In this document: positions 44,785-52,962 of the stretch, piece by piece
Layout of the letters: each line of letters begins with the position of its first letter
How positions within the stretch are numbered: the first letter of the stretch is position 1
Origin: AAA044-D11 sp965268555
GTDB lineage: Bacteria; Actinomycetota; Actinomycetes; Nanopelagicales; Nanopelagicaceae
Direction: 5' to 3'
DNA length: 64,000 bases
Assembly (NCBI GenBank): GCA_965268555.1
Contig: OZ254174.1
Location: 744,001-808,000, forward strand
The notes under the pieces: model-generated
The model's input: the letters and a program-made list of their open reading frames with translations, nothing else
Databases searched by the model: none
Told to the model about the DNA's origin: nothing
Position numbers and translations under genes: made by a program

Positions 44785-46295
44785 GTACTCGCCTTCTTAC
44801 TTACGACGCCGGCCATCAATAAGCCGAGCTCTTCACGAGTAACTCCAGAATCAACAATCTCTAGAATCTCACCGCGATACATAACTGCGATGCGATCGGC
44901 CAGTGCCATTACTTCATCGAGTTCGGTACTAAACAGAATAACTCCGCGGCCCTGATCTCGTTCAGCAAGGATTCGTTCGTGTACAAACTCAATTGAACCA
45001 ACATCCAATCCACGAGTTGGCTGTGAGGCAACTAAAACTTTTACTGGACGCGATAATTCACGAGCAATAACAACTTTCTGTTTATTGCCACCCGAGAGCG
45101 TAGAAACCGCATCAGATACGGATTGTAAACGGATATCAAATTCAGTTACCCGTTTCTCCGCCTCCGCCAAAACTATGCTTGCCGAAAGATTTACGCCCTT
45201 TGCATATGGCGGTTGGTCATGCAAATCTAGAATCAAATTCTCTGCAATTGAAAAACTTCCAACGAGCCCATCTAATTCACGTGATTCCGGGATGAATGCG
45301 ATTCCGGAGTGAAGCGAATCGTAAATGCTCCCTCCTCTAATCTCTTTGCCACCAAGCTTGACTGACCCTTCAATATGGTCTTCTAGATTAACTAGCGCCC
45401 GGGCAAGTTCAGACTGACCATTGCCCTGGACGCCAGCAATAGCTAGAACTTCACCGGCATTAACATGAAAATTCACTGACTTAACTATCGCCGTGCCAAG
45501 TGCATCGCGGACCGTCAAATCCTTCGCAACTAAAATTGGCTCTCCGATTTGATGCTTGTGTTTTTCAGGAGCCAAATCAACAGCACGACCAACCATCATC
45601 GATGCTAATTCGCCTTCAGAAGTTGTCGGCGATACTGCCGCTACAACCTTGCCGCGACGAATAATCGTAATTTGATCCGCCACTGCACGAACTTCGCGAA
45701 GTTTATGGGTAATAAAAATAATTGAAGTCCCTTTACCCTTCAGCTCCTGCATAGTCTTTAAGAGCTCATCAGTTTCCTGCGGGGTAAGCACTGCTGTTGG
45801 CTCATCAAGAATCAAAACTTTTGCCTCATAAATTAAAGCGCGAATAATTTCAACTTTTTGCTGGATTCCAACTGGAAGTGTTTCAACAATGGCATCTGGA
45901 TCTACTTCAAACCCGAAATCCTTAGAGACCTTACGAATTGCCTCGCGGGCGCCATCAATATCTAGCACTCCGAGTTTCTTAGTTTTTTCGTGTCCAAGAA
46001 CTATGTTCTCTGCGACAGTAAAAACTGGAATCAACATAAAGTGTTGATGCACCATTCCAATGCCAGCATTTAGCGCATCACTTGGTTCAGAAATATTTAA
46101 TACTTTTTCATCAACCAGAATTTCGCCACTATCTGCCTTTAGCAGACCGTAAACGATATTCATTAGCGTCGATTTACCAGCTCCATTCTCGCCAAGAATT
46201 GCATGTATCTGGCCAGTCTCGACGCGCAAATTTATTGAATCATTTGCGGTCAGCGAACCGAAGGTTTTAGTAATTCCACGAAGCTCTAGCGACAC
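44781..46295 (-). CDS. Nucleoside ABC transporter ATPase with two nucleotide-binding domains (NupO-like)
   Basis: 504 aa double ABC ATPase. Domain 1 has Walker A ILGENGAGKSTLMN (about 33-46), signature-region VETLPVGIQQKVEI and Walker B VLILDEPTAVL. Domain 2 has GVQGNGQSELA, signature TLSGGNKQKVVIAREL and Walker B VLVASQPTRGLD (Asp replaced by Ser, usual in this subgroup). Start GTG at 46295 with TAAGAT 6 nt upstream, so its own leaderless promoter sits just after the bmp terminator. Confidence 0.92.
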   Translation of the reverse strand: MSLELRGITKTFGSLTANDSINLRVETGQIHAILGENGAGKSTLMNIVYGLLKADSGEILVDEKVLNISEPSDALNAGIGMVHQHFMLIPVFTVAENIVLGHEKTKKLGVLDIDGAREAIRKVSKDFGFEVDPDAIVETLPVGIQQKVEIIRALIYEAKVLILDEPTAVLTPQETDELLKTMQELKGKGTSIIFITHKLREVRAVADQITIIRRGKVVAAVSPTTSEGELASMMVGRAVDLAPEKHKHQIGEPILVAKDLTVRDALGTAIVKSVNFHVNAGEVLAIAGVQGNGQSELARALVNLEDHIEGSVKLGGKEIRGGSIYDSLHSGIAFIPESRELDGLVGSFSIAENLILDLHDQPPYAKGVNLSASIVLAEAEKRVTEFDIRLQSVSDAVSTLSGGNKQKVVIARELSRPVKVLVASQPTRGLDVGSIEFVHERILAERDQGRGVILFSTELDEVMALADRIAVMYRGEILEIVDSGVTREELGLLMAGVVSKKAST

Positions 46296-46301
46296 CTTGG
46301 A

Positions 46302-46307
46302 ATCTTA
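46302..46307 (-). promoter_or_regulatory. Predicted leaderless -10 box of the nucleoside transporter operon
   Basis: TAAGAT on the minus strand, 6 nt before the GTG at 46295 and 14 bp past the bmp terminator T-tract. Confidence 0.5.
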
Positions 46308-46320
46308 GCGATTTAGGGGC

Positions 46321-46360
46321 AAAAAAACAGGAGGCCCGATATTTCGGAGCCTCCTGTTTT
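46321..46360 (-). terminator. Intrinsic terminator of the bmp gene
   Basis: Strong hairpin: arms ACAGGAGGC (46327-46335) and GCCTCCTGT (46349-46357), with a further CCG/CGG pairing in the loop. On the minus strand it is followed by seven T. It lies 13 bp past the bmp stop. Confidence 0.93.
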
Positions 46361-46373
46361 AATTTCGAGCTAT

Positions 46374-47417
46374 TTAGATCTTGAGCTTTCCTGTAATGAT
46401 GTCGTTCTTTATCTTCAGGATTTCACTCTTAAGCTTTGCTGGGACCTTTGAATTTAGGTCATGGTATGGCGCAAGTGAAACACCCTTGTTTGCAAGTGTT
46501 CCAACATATGACTTACCAGTGAACTTCTTTGCAGCAACATCAGCAGCTACAGACTTGATAGAAGCTCCAATTTCCTTAACAACTGTTGTAAGAAGAATTG
46601 ACTTACCAGCTGTTAGAAGACCGTAACCATCTGAGTCAACCCAGATAGTAAGTGACTTCTTGCTCTTCTCTGAAGCAGCCGCGTAAGGAGCTCCAAGGTT
46701 TCCACCTACTGGAAGAATGATGTCAGCGCCTTGTTGTTCGAAGGCCTTTGACATTGTCAGAGCCTTGTTCTGGTCTGAGAAGTTTCCAACGAATGAACCA
46801 GCCTTTGGATTAGCTGTATCCCATCCAAGAACCTTTACGTTCTTACCCTTTTGCTTGTTGTAGTAAGCAACACCGCGAGCATATCCATCCATGAAAATTG
46901 TAACTGTTGGATATGGCGCGCCACCGTAAGTTGCAACCTTGCCAGTTTTAGTCATTCCAGCTGACAAGTAACCCGCCATGAAGGCAGCTTCGTCAGTTTG
47001 GAAAGTTAGACCCTTAACATTTGGAACGGCTGAACAGTTCCAGTTTGCATCGCAATCTTGACCAGCATCGTCAACAACTGCGTACTTAATCTTTGGGTTT
47101 GCCTTAGCTGACTTAACGATTTCAGCTGAGATTGCAAAGCCAACACCAACGATTAATTCGCAACCCTTGTCAACAAACTTCTTGATGTTTGGCGCGAAAT
47201 CTGCAGATGATGAAGCTGGTAGATATTCTGCAGTTGAAACTGTTGATGCTTGTGCACCGGACCATGCACCTTGGTTGAATGAACGATCGTCTACGCCACC
47301 AGTATCTAGTGCAAGACAAAGTTTAATTTTTGCTGCTTGTGATGCGGGAGCAACTGCAACACCTGTAATAAGTGTTAGAGATGCAACTACCGCCATTAGC
47401 TTTAATGACTTTTTCAA
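46374..47417 (-). CDS. BMP family nucleoside-binding protein of the ABC transporter
   Basis: 347 aa with a signal peptide (MKKSLKLMAVVASLTLITG, then APASQAA; the Ala-rich end lacks a lipobox Cys). The BMP/PnrA signatures are LCLALDTGGVDDRSFNQGAW (about 33-52) and VKGLTFQTDEAAFMAGYLSA. It binds nucleosides outside the cell for NupOPQ. The start is TTG at 47417 with a perfect AGGAGG, giving strong translation despite the rare start. Own promoter and terminator make it a single-gene transcript. Confidence 0.92.
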   Translation of the reverse strand: MKKSLKLMAVVASLTLITGVAVAPASQAAKIKLCLALDTGGVDDRSFNQGAWSGAQASTVSTAEYLPASSSADFAPNIKKFVDKGCELIVGVGFAISAEIVKSAKANPKIKYAVVDDAGQDCDANWNCSAVPNVKGLTFQTDEAAFMAGYLSAGMTKTGKVATYGGAPYPTVTIFMDGYARGVAYYNKQKGKNVKVLGWDTANPKAGSFVGNFSDQNKALTMSKAFEQQGADIILPVGGNLGAPYAAASEKSKKSLTIWVDSDGYGLLTAGKSILLTTVVKEIGASIKSVAADVAAKKFTGKSYVGTLANKGVSLAPYHDLNSKVPAKLKSEILKIKNDIITGKLKI

Positions 47418-47434
47418 AGCGCCTCCTGAATTAG

Positions 47435-47449
47435 CCCTTTATTAAAGGG
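47435..47449. other. Short hairpin in the bmp 5' leader
   Basis: CCCTTTATTAAAGGG: 7-bp arms around one base, about 10 nt upstream of the bmp Shine-Dalgarno. Possible mRNA stabiliser or operator. No riboswitch consensus was recognised in the ~77-nt leader. Confidence 0.4.
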
Positions 47450-47499
47450 AGTGATGTGCGTGAAACCTTATCGTTTTGCATATCGCTTGCAAGTTTTTG

Positions 47500-47528
47500 A
47501 AGGTTATGGCGTGGTAACAAACTCTCAA
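47500..47528 (-). promoter_or_regulatory. bmp promoter
   Basis: Minus strand: TTGAGA (47528-47523), 17-bp spacer, TAACCT (47505-47500). This is a close match to sigma70-type actinobacterial promoters and gives a leader of about 77 nt. The -10 region lies in one arm of a 12-bp inverted repeat shared with the divergent promoter. Confidence 0.65.
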
Positions 47529-47592
47529 CCCAAACTCTAAAGTTAAGGAAGAAATGATCAAAGGTTTAGCAAATATGTCAGAGCTTTGCCAT

Positions 47593-47598
47593 AACCTT
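47593..47598 (+). promoter_or_regulatory. Predicted leaderless -10 box of the DEDDh exonuclease gene
   Basis: TAACCT, 5 nt before the ATG at 47604. The surrounding GCCATAACCTTC (47588-47599) is an exact inverted copy of 47499-47510 in the divergent bmp promoter. Confidence 0.5.
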
Positions 47599-47603
47599 CA
47601 CTT

Positions 47604-48332
47604 ATGCCCGAATCGGATTCCGATAATTATGATATTTCAAATCCACCTAGCATCCCGAAATCTGGGTTTGGGCCACCAAGTGATAACTGGCAACCCGGCT
47701 TTAGCGATATTGGGTTGGCGCTGAGTGATGCAACTTTTCTCGTTCTGGATTTAGAAACCACTGGCGCCTCCCCGCTCCAAGGATGCGCGATAACCGAGGT
47801 AGGTGCTGTAGCTGTCCAAGGCGGAAAGGTTCTTGGTGAATTTTCGACTTTCGTTAATCCATTAACACCGCTTCCGAGTTACATCACAAATCTGACTGGA
47901 ATAACCGATGAGATGCTGCAAGATGCCCCACAAATTTCTGAAGTCTTTCCCACTTTTCTAGATTTCATGGCGCAATTCGGTGTATCAGGCAATCTGCATT
48001 TAGTTGCACACAATGCCCAATTTGATATCGGATTCTTAAAAGCTGCTGCCCGCGAGACTTCAAACCCCTGGCCGAAATATGAGGTAATCGATACCGTCAG
48101 ATTGGCTCGGCTAGTAATTGAAAGATCAGAGATTCAAAACTACAAGCTCGGAACTCTTTCGGAATTTTTCCAGACACAAACCCTGCCAAATCACCGGGCG
48201 TTAGATGATGTTAAGACAACAGTTGAGGTTTTACATCGTTTGATTGAAAGACTAGCCGGCTACGACGTTTTCACGGTTCAGGATTTAAAGCAATTTATGA
48301 AAAGACTTCCAGAGCGGAAATTTAAGCCTTAG
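47604..48332 (+). CDS. DEDDh 3'-5' exonuclease, DnaQ/epsilon-like
   Basis: 242 aa. The four acidic residues and His are visible: FLVLDLETTGASPL (ExoI), LHLVAHNAQFDIGFL (ExoII) and NHRALDDVKTT (ExoIII). The N-terminal ~45 residues are Pro/Ser-rich linker. It might act in proofreading, repair or RNA/DNA end trimming. No polymerase subunit is next to it, so the specific role is open. The 3' end overlaps the convergent gene by 11 bp. Confidence 0.88.
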   Translation: MPESDSDNYDISNPPSIPKSGFGPPSDNWQPGFSDIGLALSDATFLVLDLETTGASPLQGCAITEVGAVAVQGGKVLGEFSTFVNPLTPLPSYITNLTGITDEMLQDAPQISEVFPTFLDFMAQFGVSGNLHLVAHNAQFDIGFLKAAARETSNPWPKYEVIDTVRLARLVIERSEIQNYKLGTLSEFFQTQTLPNHRALDDVKTTVEVLHRLIERLAGYDVFTVQDLKQFMKRLPERKFKP

Positions 48333-48750
48333 CTACTGCCGTTGTTTTCAGAAGCGCTGCAACTTTTGAAGCGAGAGTAAAAGGATCTACTGGATGCATA
48401 ACAACATCGTCGGCCTTAGACCATGATGCCAGCCAGTTATCTTGAACTCGACCTGTTATCGCTAAAACTGGTGGGCAATTAAATACCTCATCCTTCAGAG
48501 CTCGAGCTAGGCCAAGGCCACCTTCAGGAACTGCCTCACCATCAAGAATAAACAGATCCGCGCTTCCCTTGGAGTCGAGGTAAAGCCGGAGAGCTGGGCC
48601 AGTCGCAAATTCCACTATTTTGTGTTCTGGAAGGTCTGCTGAAATACGGCGACCTAAGGCTGTAACAACGCTGGATCGGACTGAAGAATCATCCGAATAA
48701 ATCGCGATAGTCAGCTTGCTCTCAGAACCCATGCGACGAATTCTAGCCAT
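48322..48750 (-). CDS. Stand-alone receiver-like (response regulator-like) protein
   Basis: 142 aa from the ATG at 48750; the frame extends to 48804, without better support. CheY-like layout: acidic pair DD (20-21), phosphoacceptor-position Asp70 in LFILDGE, Thr99 in LAITGR, but His119 (VVMHPVDPF) where receivers normally have Lys. No DNA-binding or output domain. It lies next to ctaE, as an unannotated receiver-like gene. Phosphorylation is uncertain because of the Lys loss. Confidence 0.65.
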   Translation of the reverse strand: MARIRRMGSESKLTIAIYSDDSSVRSSVVTALGRRISADLPEHKIVEFATGPALRLYLDSKGSADLFILDGEAVPEGGLGLARALKDEVFNCPPVLAITGRVQDNWLASWSKADDVVMHPVDPFTLASKVAALLKTTAVAKA

Positions 48751-48859
48751 CAATTCCCTAAGAATTTGGCTACTTTCAATCTGCCAACTCGTGATGAGTT
48801 TCACCTGAAGTAGGTCGCTGCCCGGGGCCGGGAATATCTCATTTCAGCTCAGAATCGTG

Positions 48860-48865
48860 AATAAT
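48860..48865 (+). promoter_or_regulatory. Predicted leaderless -10 box of ctaE
   Basis: AATAAT (5 of 6 to TATAAT), 6 nt before the ATG at 48872. Confidence 0.35.
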
Positions 48866-48871
48866 CCCCCT

Positions 48872-49504
48872 ATGACATCAGCCTTGCAAACCCCGGCCAC
48901 ACAAAAGGTTAACCGCCCGAATTTAGTCGCCGTCGGAACGATTGTTTGGCTATCAAGTGAGTTGATGTTCTTCGCCGCACTATTCGCAATGTACTTCACT
49001 ACACGCGCCGTGCAAGGCCCCGATGTTTGGCTTGAATCAACTGGCCTACTAAATATTCCCTTCGCCGCGACGAATACAACAGTTCTAGTTCTATCTTCCG
49101 TAACTTGTCAGTTTGGAGTATTCGCAGCCGAGCGATTCCAGGCAAAGCGCACCGGTTCGTTATTGCAATTCAGTAAGTGGGGAATGCGGGAATGGTTCGC
49201 CCTTACTTTCTTAATGGGAGCATTTTTTATCGGTGGTCAAGTTTATGAATATGCACATTTGGTTAAGGAGAGTTTGACTCTCTCTTCAAACGCTTACGGC
49301 TCGGTTTTCTATATGACAACTGGTTTCCACGGAATGCACGTTACTGGTGGCTTAATCGCATTTTTAATCGTAATGATTCGAGTTTTCCGCGCTCAAAAAT
49401 TTGGGCACAAGCAGGCACAAACAGCGATTGTAGTTTCTTACTACTGGCACTTCGTTGACATTGTTTGGATCGCACTCTTCTCAGCAATTTATTTGATCAA
49501 ATAA
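48872..49504 (+). CDS. ctaE: Cytochrome c oxidase subunit III
   Basis: 210 aa, five membrane helices as in actinobacterial subunit III. Landmarks are TIVWLSSELMFFAALFAMYF (start of helix 1), GQVYEYAHL, GFHGMHVTGGLIAF and the C-terminal SYYWHFVDIVWIALF. ATG at 48872 preferred; a GTG five codons earlier is also in frame. Opens the ctaE-qcrCAB operon on the plus strand. Confidence 0.95.
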   Translation: MTSALQTPATQKVNRPNLVAVGTIVWLSSELMFFAALFAMYFTTRAVQGPDVWLESTGLLNIPFAATNTTVLVLSSVTCQFGVFAAERFQAKRTGSLLQFSKWGMREWFALTFLMGAFFIGGQVYEYAHLVKESLTLSSNAYGSVFYMTTGFHGMHVTGGLIAFLIVMIRVFRAQKFGHKQAQTAIVVSYYWHFVDIVWIALFSAIYLIK

Positions 49505-49547
49505 AAATAGAAAAGATGAATAGGTAAACTAATTGAAAAAGGTAGAT

Positions 49548-50354
49548 ATGAACTCCGGGATAAAGAAGCTTTCACGCTATCGTCGTCATCGCTTTGCCCG
49601 TCCTGCGCTTCTTATCGTTGCCCTTATTTCGATGGGAGCTACCTTCCAAGTGGCTAGTGCGCTTCCTAGTACTAGTCGGATGGAAACAACTGTTAAATCA
49701 ACTTTGATCGAAGAAGGAAAGCGAATTTTTGCTCAGGGGTGTTCAACCTGTCATGGATTAAATGCTGAAGGGTCATCGATTGCACCATCTCTTATTGGCG
49801 TCGGTGCTGCATCCGTAGATTTCCAAGTTGGTACTGGGCGTATGCCAATGGCCGACATGAGCCAACAAGCAATGCGCAAGAAGCCGGTCTATAACGCAGA
49901 ACAGACAGCTGCTCTCGCAGCTTACGTTGCATCTCTTGCCCCGGGACCAGATGCAATTAATGAAGCGCAACTAACTTACGAACGTGATGGAAATACTGCA
50001 GAAGGCGGCGAACTTTTCCGCACTAACTGCGCGATGTGCCATAACTTTGCTGGTCAAGGTGGAGCGCTAACTCAAGGAAAGTATGCGCCATCAGTTATGG
50101 GAGTTGAAGCAAAACATATCTATGAAGCAATGATTACCGGCCCGCAATCAATGCCGGTCTTTAGCGATAAAACAATTACTCCTGAAGAGAAACTCTCCAT
50201 CATCAAGTGGATAAAGTCTGCGGAGAACGAACCGAATCTAGGCGGTGCTTCACTAGGACGCGTTGGTCCAGTTACTGAAGGACTTTTAGTTTGGACACTT
50301 GGTCTTGGCTTATTAATCGGTATCGCTGTATGGCTAACTGTGAAGGCGAGATAA
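49548..50354 (+). CDS. qcrC: Cytochrome bc1 complex diheme cytochrome c subunit
   Basis: 268 aa from the ATG at 49548 (AAGGTAG upstream). N-terminal membrane anchor (about 20-38), two c-type heme motifs CSTCH and CAMCH, and a C-terminal membrane helix (GLLVWTLGLGLLIGIAVW). The tandem diheme protein is the actinobacterial substitute for a soluble cytochrome c and links the bc1 complex directly to the aa3 oxidase in a supercomplex. Confidence 0.95.
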   Translation: MNSGIKKLSRYRRHRFARPALLIVALISMGATFQVASALPSTSRMETTVKSTLIEEGKRIFAQGCSTCHGLNAEGSSIAPSLIGVGAASVDFQVGTGRMPMADMSQQAMRKKPVYNAEQTAALAAYVASLAPGPDAINEAQLTYERDGNTAEGGELFRTNCAMCHNFAGQGGALTQGKYAPSVMGVEAKHIYEAMITGPQSMPVFSDKTITPEEKLSIIKWIKSAENEPNLGGASLGRVGPVTEGLLVWTLGLGLLIGIAVWLTVKAR

Positions 50355-50361
50355 CTTAAAA

Positions 50362-51354
50362 ATGTCTAATGAAATTGCAAAATTCCAAGATCCAGGTCTT
50401 CCAGAACATGTTCATCGCAAGACGGATGTTGATCCAAAGGCGGCCGATCGCGCCGAGCGCCAAGTTGCAGTTCTCTTTATTCTTTCAGCGCTTTCCACTG
50501 TCCTAGCAATCTACTCTTATATTTTCATCAGCGACGAAACTTTCTTCTTCTTGCCGATTATGGGCGATACCAATGCGCATCAGTTATTCCTTGGACTTGG
50601 AATGGCGCTAGCACTTCTCTTTATCGGTCTTGGTTTAGTTCACTGGGCTAAAACATTGATGCCAGATACCGAAGTAATTGCTGAACGTCATGAATTTAGA
50701 TCGCAAGATGAGGATCGCGCCGATTTTGTAGCCACTGTTAAACAACAAGCAGGTGCAGCAGGGTTAGGACGTCGCTCTCTGATAAAGCGAACCTTAGGTT
50801 TGGCTCTTGGCATCTCTGCACTTACTCCACTTGTTATGTTGCGAGATCTTGGTCCACTGCCAAAGAAAGAACTTGAAAAAACTTCTTGGAAGACTGGTAC
50901 CCGATTGGTTACCGATCCTGGCGACCGACCAATTCGTCCCGAAGATTTAGAGGTTGGCGCAGTTGCACAAGTACTTCCAGAACTTGAAGCTGGAAAAGAA
51001 CGCCACCTTTCAGATATTGCAAAAGATGCAGTTCTTCTTATTCGTCTGCGACCTACTGAATTCCAGTTAAATGCCGAGCGTTTATCTTGGACGCACGAAG
51101 GAATCATCGCTTTCTCTAAGATTTGTTCACATATGGGATGCGCTGTTGCCCTCTACGAACAACAAACCAAACATTTGCTCTGTCCATGCCACCAATCAAC
51201 ATTCGACGTAACAAGAGCTGCAAAAGTCATCTTCGGACCAGCCGCAAGACCACTGCCTCAACTAGCAATCACCGTTGATAGTGAGGGCTTCCTAGTAGCA
51301 CAACAACCATTTAACGAAGCTGTCGGACCTAGCTATTGGGAGCGCTCATCATGA
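50362..51354 (+). CDS. qcrA: Rieske iron-sulfur subunit of cytochrome bc1
   Basis: 330 aa. Three membrane helices near the N-terminus (about 31-50, 70-98, 142-160), as in actinobacterial QcrA, with an RRSLIKR stretch before the third. The 2Fe-2S motifs are CSHMGCAV and CPCHQSTFD. It passes electrons from menaquinol to QcrC. Starts 7 bp after qcrC; its stop overlaps the qcrB ATG. Confidence 0.96.
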   Translation: MSNEIAKFQDPGLPEHVHRKTDVDPKAADRAERQVAVLFILSALSTVLAIYSYIFISDETFFFLPIMGDTNAHQLFLGLGMALALLFIGLGLVHWAKTLMPDTEVIAERHEFRSQDEDRADFVATVKQQAGAAGLGRRSLIKRTLGLALGISALTPLVMLRDLGPLPKKELEKTSWKTGTRLVTDPGDRPIRPEDLEVGAVAQVLPELEAGKERHLSDIAKDAVLLIRLRPTEFQLNAERLSWTHEGIIAFSKICSHMGCAVALYEQQTKHLLCPCHQSTFDVTRAAKVIFGPAARPLPQLAITVDSEGFLVAQQPFNEAVGPSYWERSS

Positions 51355-52943
51355 AAAAATCAGAACGCATAGCAGGCAACGTTGCGGGATATGTCGATGA
51401 CCGCACTGGCGCTGCGAAATGGTTACGTAAGAACTTAACTAAAGTCTTCCCAGACCATTGGTCTTTTATGCTGGGCGAGATTGTTCTCTACTCTTTTATT
51501 ATCTTGCTACTTTCAGGAACTTTCCTAACATTCTGGTTCGATCCATCGCAACGTGAAGTTGTTTACCAGGGAAGCTATGAACCACTTGAGAATATAAAGA
51601 TGTCTGCGGCCTATGCCTCAACACTTCATATTTCTTTTGATGTTCGCGGCGGACTCTTGATGCGTCAAATTCACCACTGGGCTGCGCTTATCTTTATGGC
51701 GGGAATGATTGCCCACTTGATGCGCGTCTTCTTTACCGGTGCATTCCGTAAACCACGTGAAGCAAACTGGTTGATTGGTGTCGGACTTGTAACTCTAGGA
51801 ATCGTTGAAGGCTTCCTTGGATATTCACTTCCAGATGATCTTCTATCCGGAACTGGCATTAGAATCGCTGAAGCAATTATCCAAGCGCTCCCAGTTGTCG
51901 GTTCTTACTTAGCATTCTTTGCTTTCGGTGGCGCCTTTCCTGGTGAAGCATTTATTCCGCGAATATTTACGGTTCACGTTCTCTTGCTTCCGGGAATTTT
52001 CCTTGCGCTAATAACAATCCACTTAATGTTGGTTTGGTATCAGAAGCACACTCAATATCCAGGCCCTGGTCGCACTGAGAAAAATGTTGTTGGTTATCCG
52101 CTAATGCCTATTTATATGGCGAAAGCTGGCGGTTTCTTCTTTATCGTTTTCGGTGTTACTGCGCTCTTAGGCGCGGTTGCATCCATCAACCCGATCTGGC
52201 TTTACGGTCCATATAACCCCGGGCAGATCTCTGCCGGTTCGCAGCCCGACTTCTATATGGGTTGGCTCGATGGTTTAGTACGTATGGCTCCCCCAATAGA
52301 AACACATGCCTTTGGCCACACAATTTCTTGGAATATTTTAATTCCAGGATTAATTGTTCCTGGAATTCTCTTCACGCTAATGGCGCTCTATCCATTTATA
52401 GAGGCCTGGATGACTGGCGATAAGCGCGAGCACCACCTACTTGATCGTCCACGAAATAATCCAAACCGTACCGCAATCGGTGCGATGTCACTCTCCTTTA
52501 TCTTGGTTGTACTAATCAACGGTGGAAACGACATTATTGCGACGCACTTTGCGCTCACCATTAATCAGATTATGTGGTTCACCAGAATTGGCGTCATTGT
52601 GATTCCACCTCTTACCTTCGTAATCACAAAGCGCATCTGTCTTTCACTTCAACGTGCTGATCGTGAGAAAGTTCTTCACGGCCGCGAAACTGGCCGCTTA
52701 GTAATGCTGCCTCATGGCGAATTCATCGAAGTTCATGAAGAGCTAACTCCGGCGCAGAAGTTCACATTGACTCAACATGAACAACTTAACGCTTTGGAAG
52801 TTCCTGCAACAGATTCAAATGGTGTTTTAAATCCTCAAGGTTTAAAGGGCAAATTACGCGCCCGCTTTAGCCAAGCGCATGTAGAGCAGGTTCCAGCACC
52901 GAGCGAGAGTGAAGCAAAGGCTCTTGAAGGCGGGCATCACTAA
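51351..52943 (+). CDS. qcrB: Cytochrome bc1 complex cytochrome b subunit
   Basis: 530 aa. Nine predicted membrane helices. Heme ligation is in RQIHHWAALIFMAGMIAHLMR and IFTVHVLLLPGIFLALITIH (shown in part). The quinol site shows PDFYMGW in place of PEWY, the actinobacterial form. A C-terminal cytoplasmic extension of ~110 residues is typical. ATG at 51351 overlaps the qcrA stop (ATGA); an earlier in-frame TTG is less likely. Confidence 0.96.
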   Translation: MKKSERIAGNVAGYVDDRTGAAKWLRKNLTKVFPDHWSFMLGEIVLYSFIILLLSGTFLTFWFDPSQREVVYQGSYEPLENIKMSAAYASTLHISFDVRGGLLMRQIHHWAALIFMAGMIAHLMRVFFTGAFRKPREANWLIGVGLVTLGIVEGFLGYSLPDDLLSGTGIRIAEAIIQALPVVGSYLAFFAFGGAFPGEAFIPRIFTVHVLLLPGIFLALITIHLMLVWYQKHTQYPGPGRTEKNVVGYPLMPIYMAKAGGFFFIVFGVTALLGAVASINPIWLYGPYNPGQISAGSQPDFYMGWLDGLVRMAPPIETHAFGHTISWNILIPGLIVPGILFTLMALYPFIEAWMTGDKREHHLLDRPRNNPNRTAIGAMSLSFILVVLINGGNDIIATHFALTINQIMWFTRIGVIVIPPLTFVITKRICLSLQRADREKVLHGRETGRLVMLPHGEFIEVHEELTPAQKFTLTQHEQLNALEVPATDSNGVLNPQGLKGKLRARFSQAHVEQVPAPSESEAKALEGGHH

Positions 52944-52950
52944 CTTAAAC

Positions 52951-52956
52951 TAGACT
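52951..52956 (+). promoter_or_regulatory. Predicted leaderless -10 box of the short nhaA
   Basis: TAGACT, 6 nt before the ATG at 52963, 8 bp after the qcrB stop. Confidence 0.45.
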
Positions 52957-52962
52957 CCCGCA

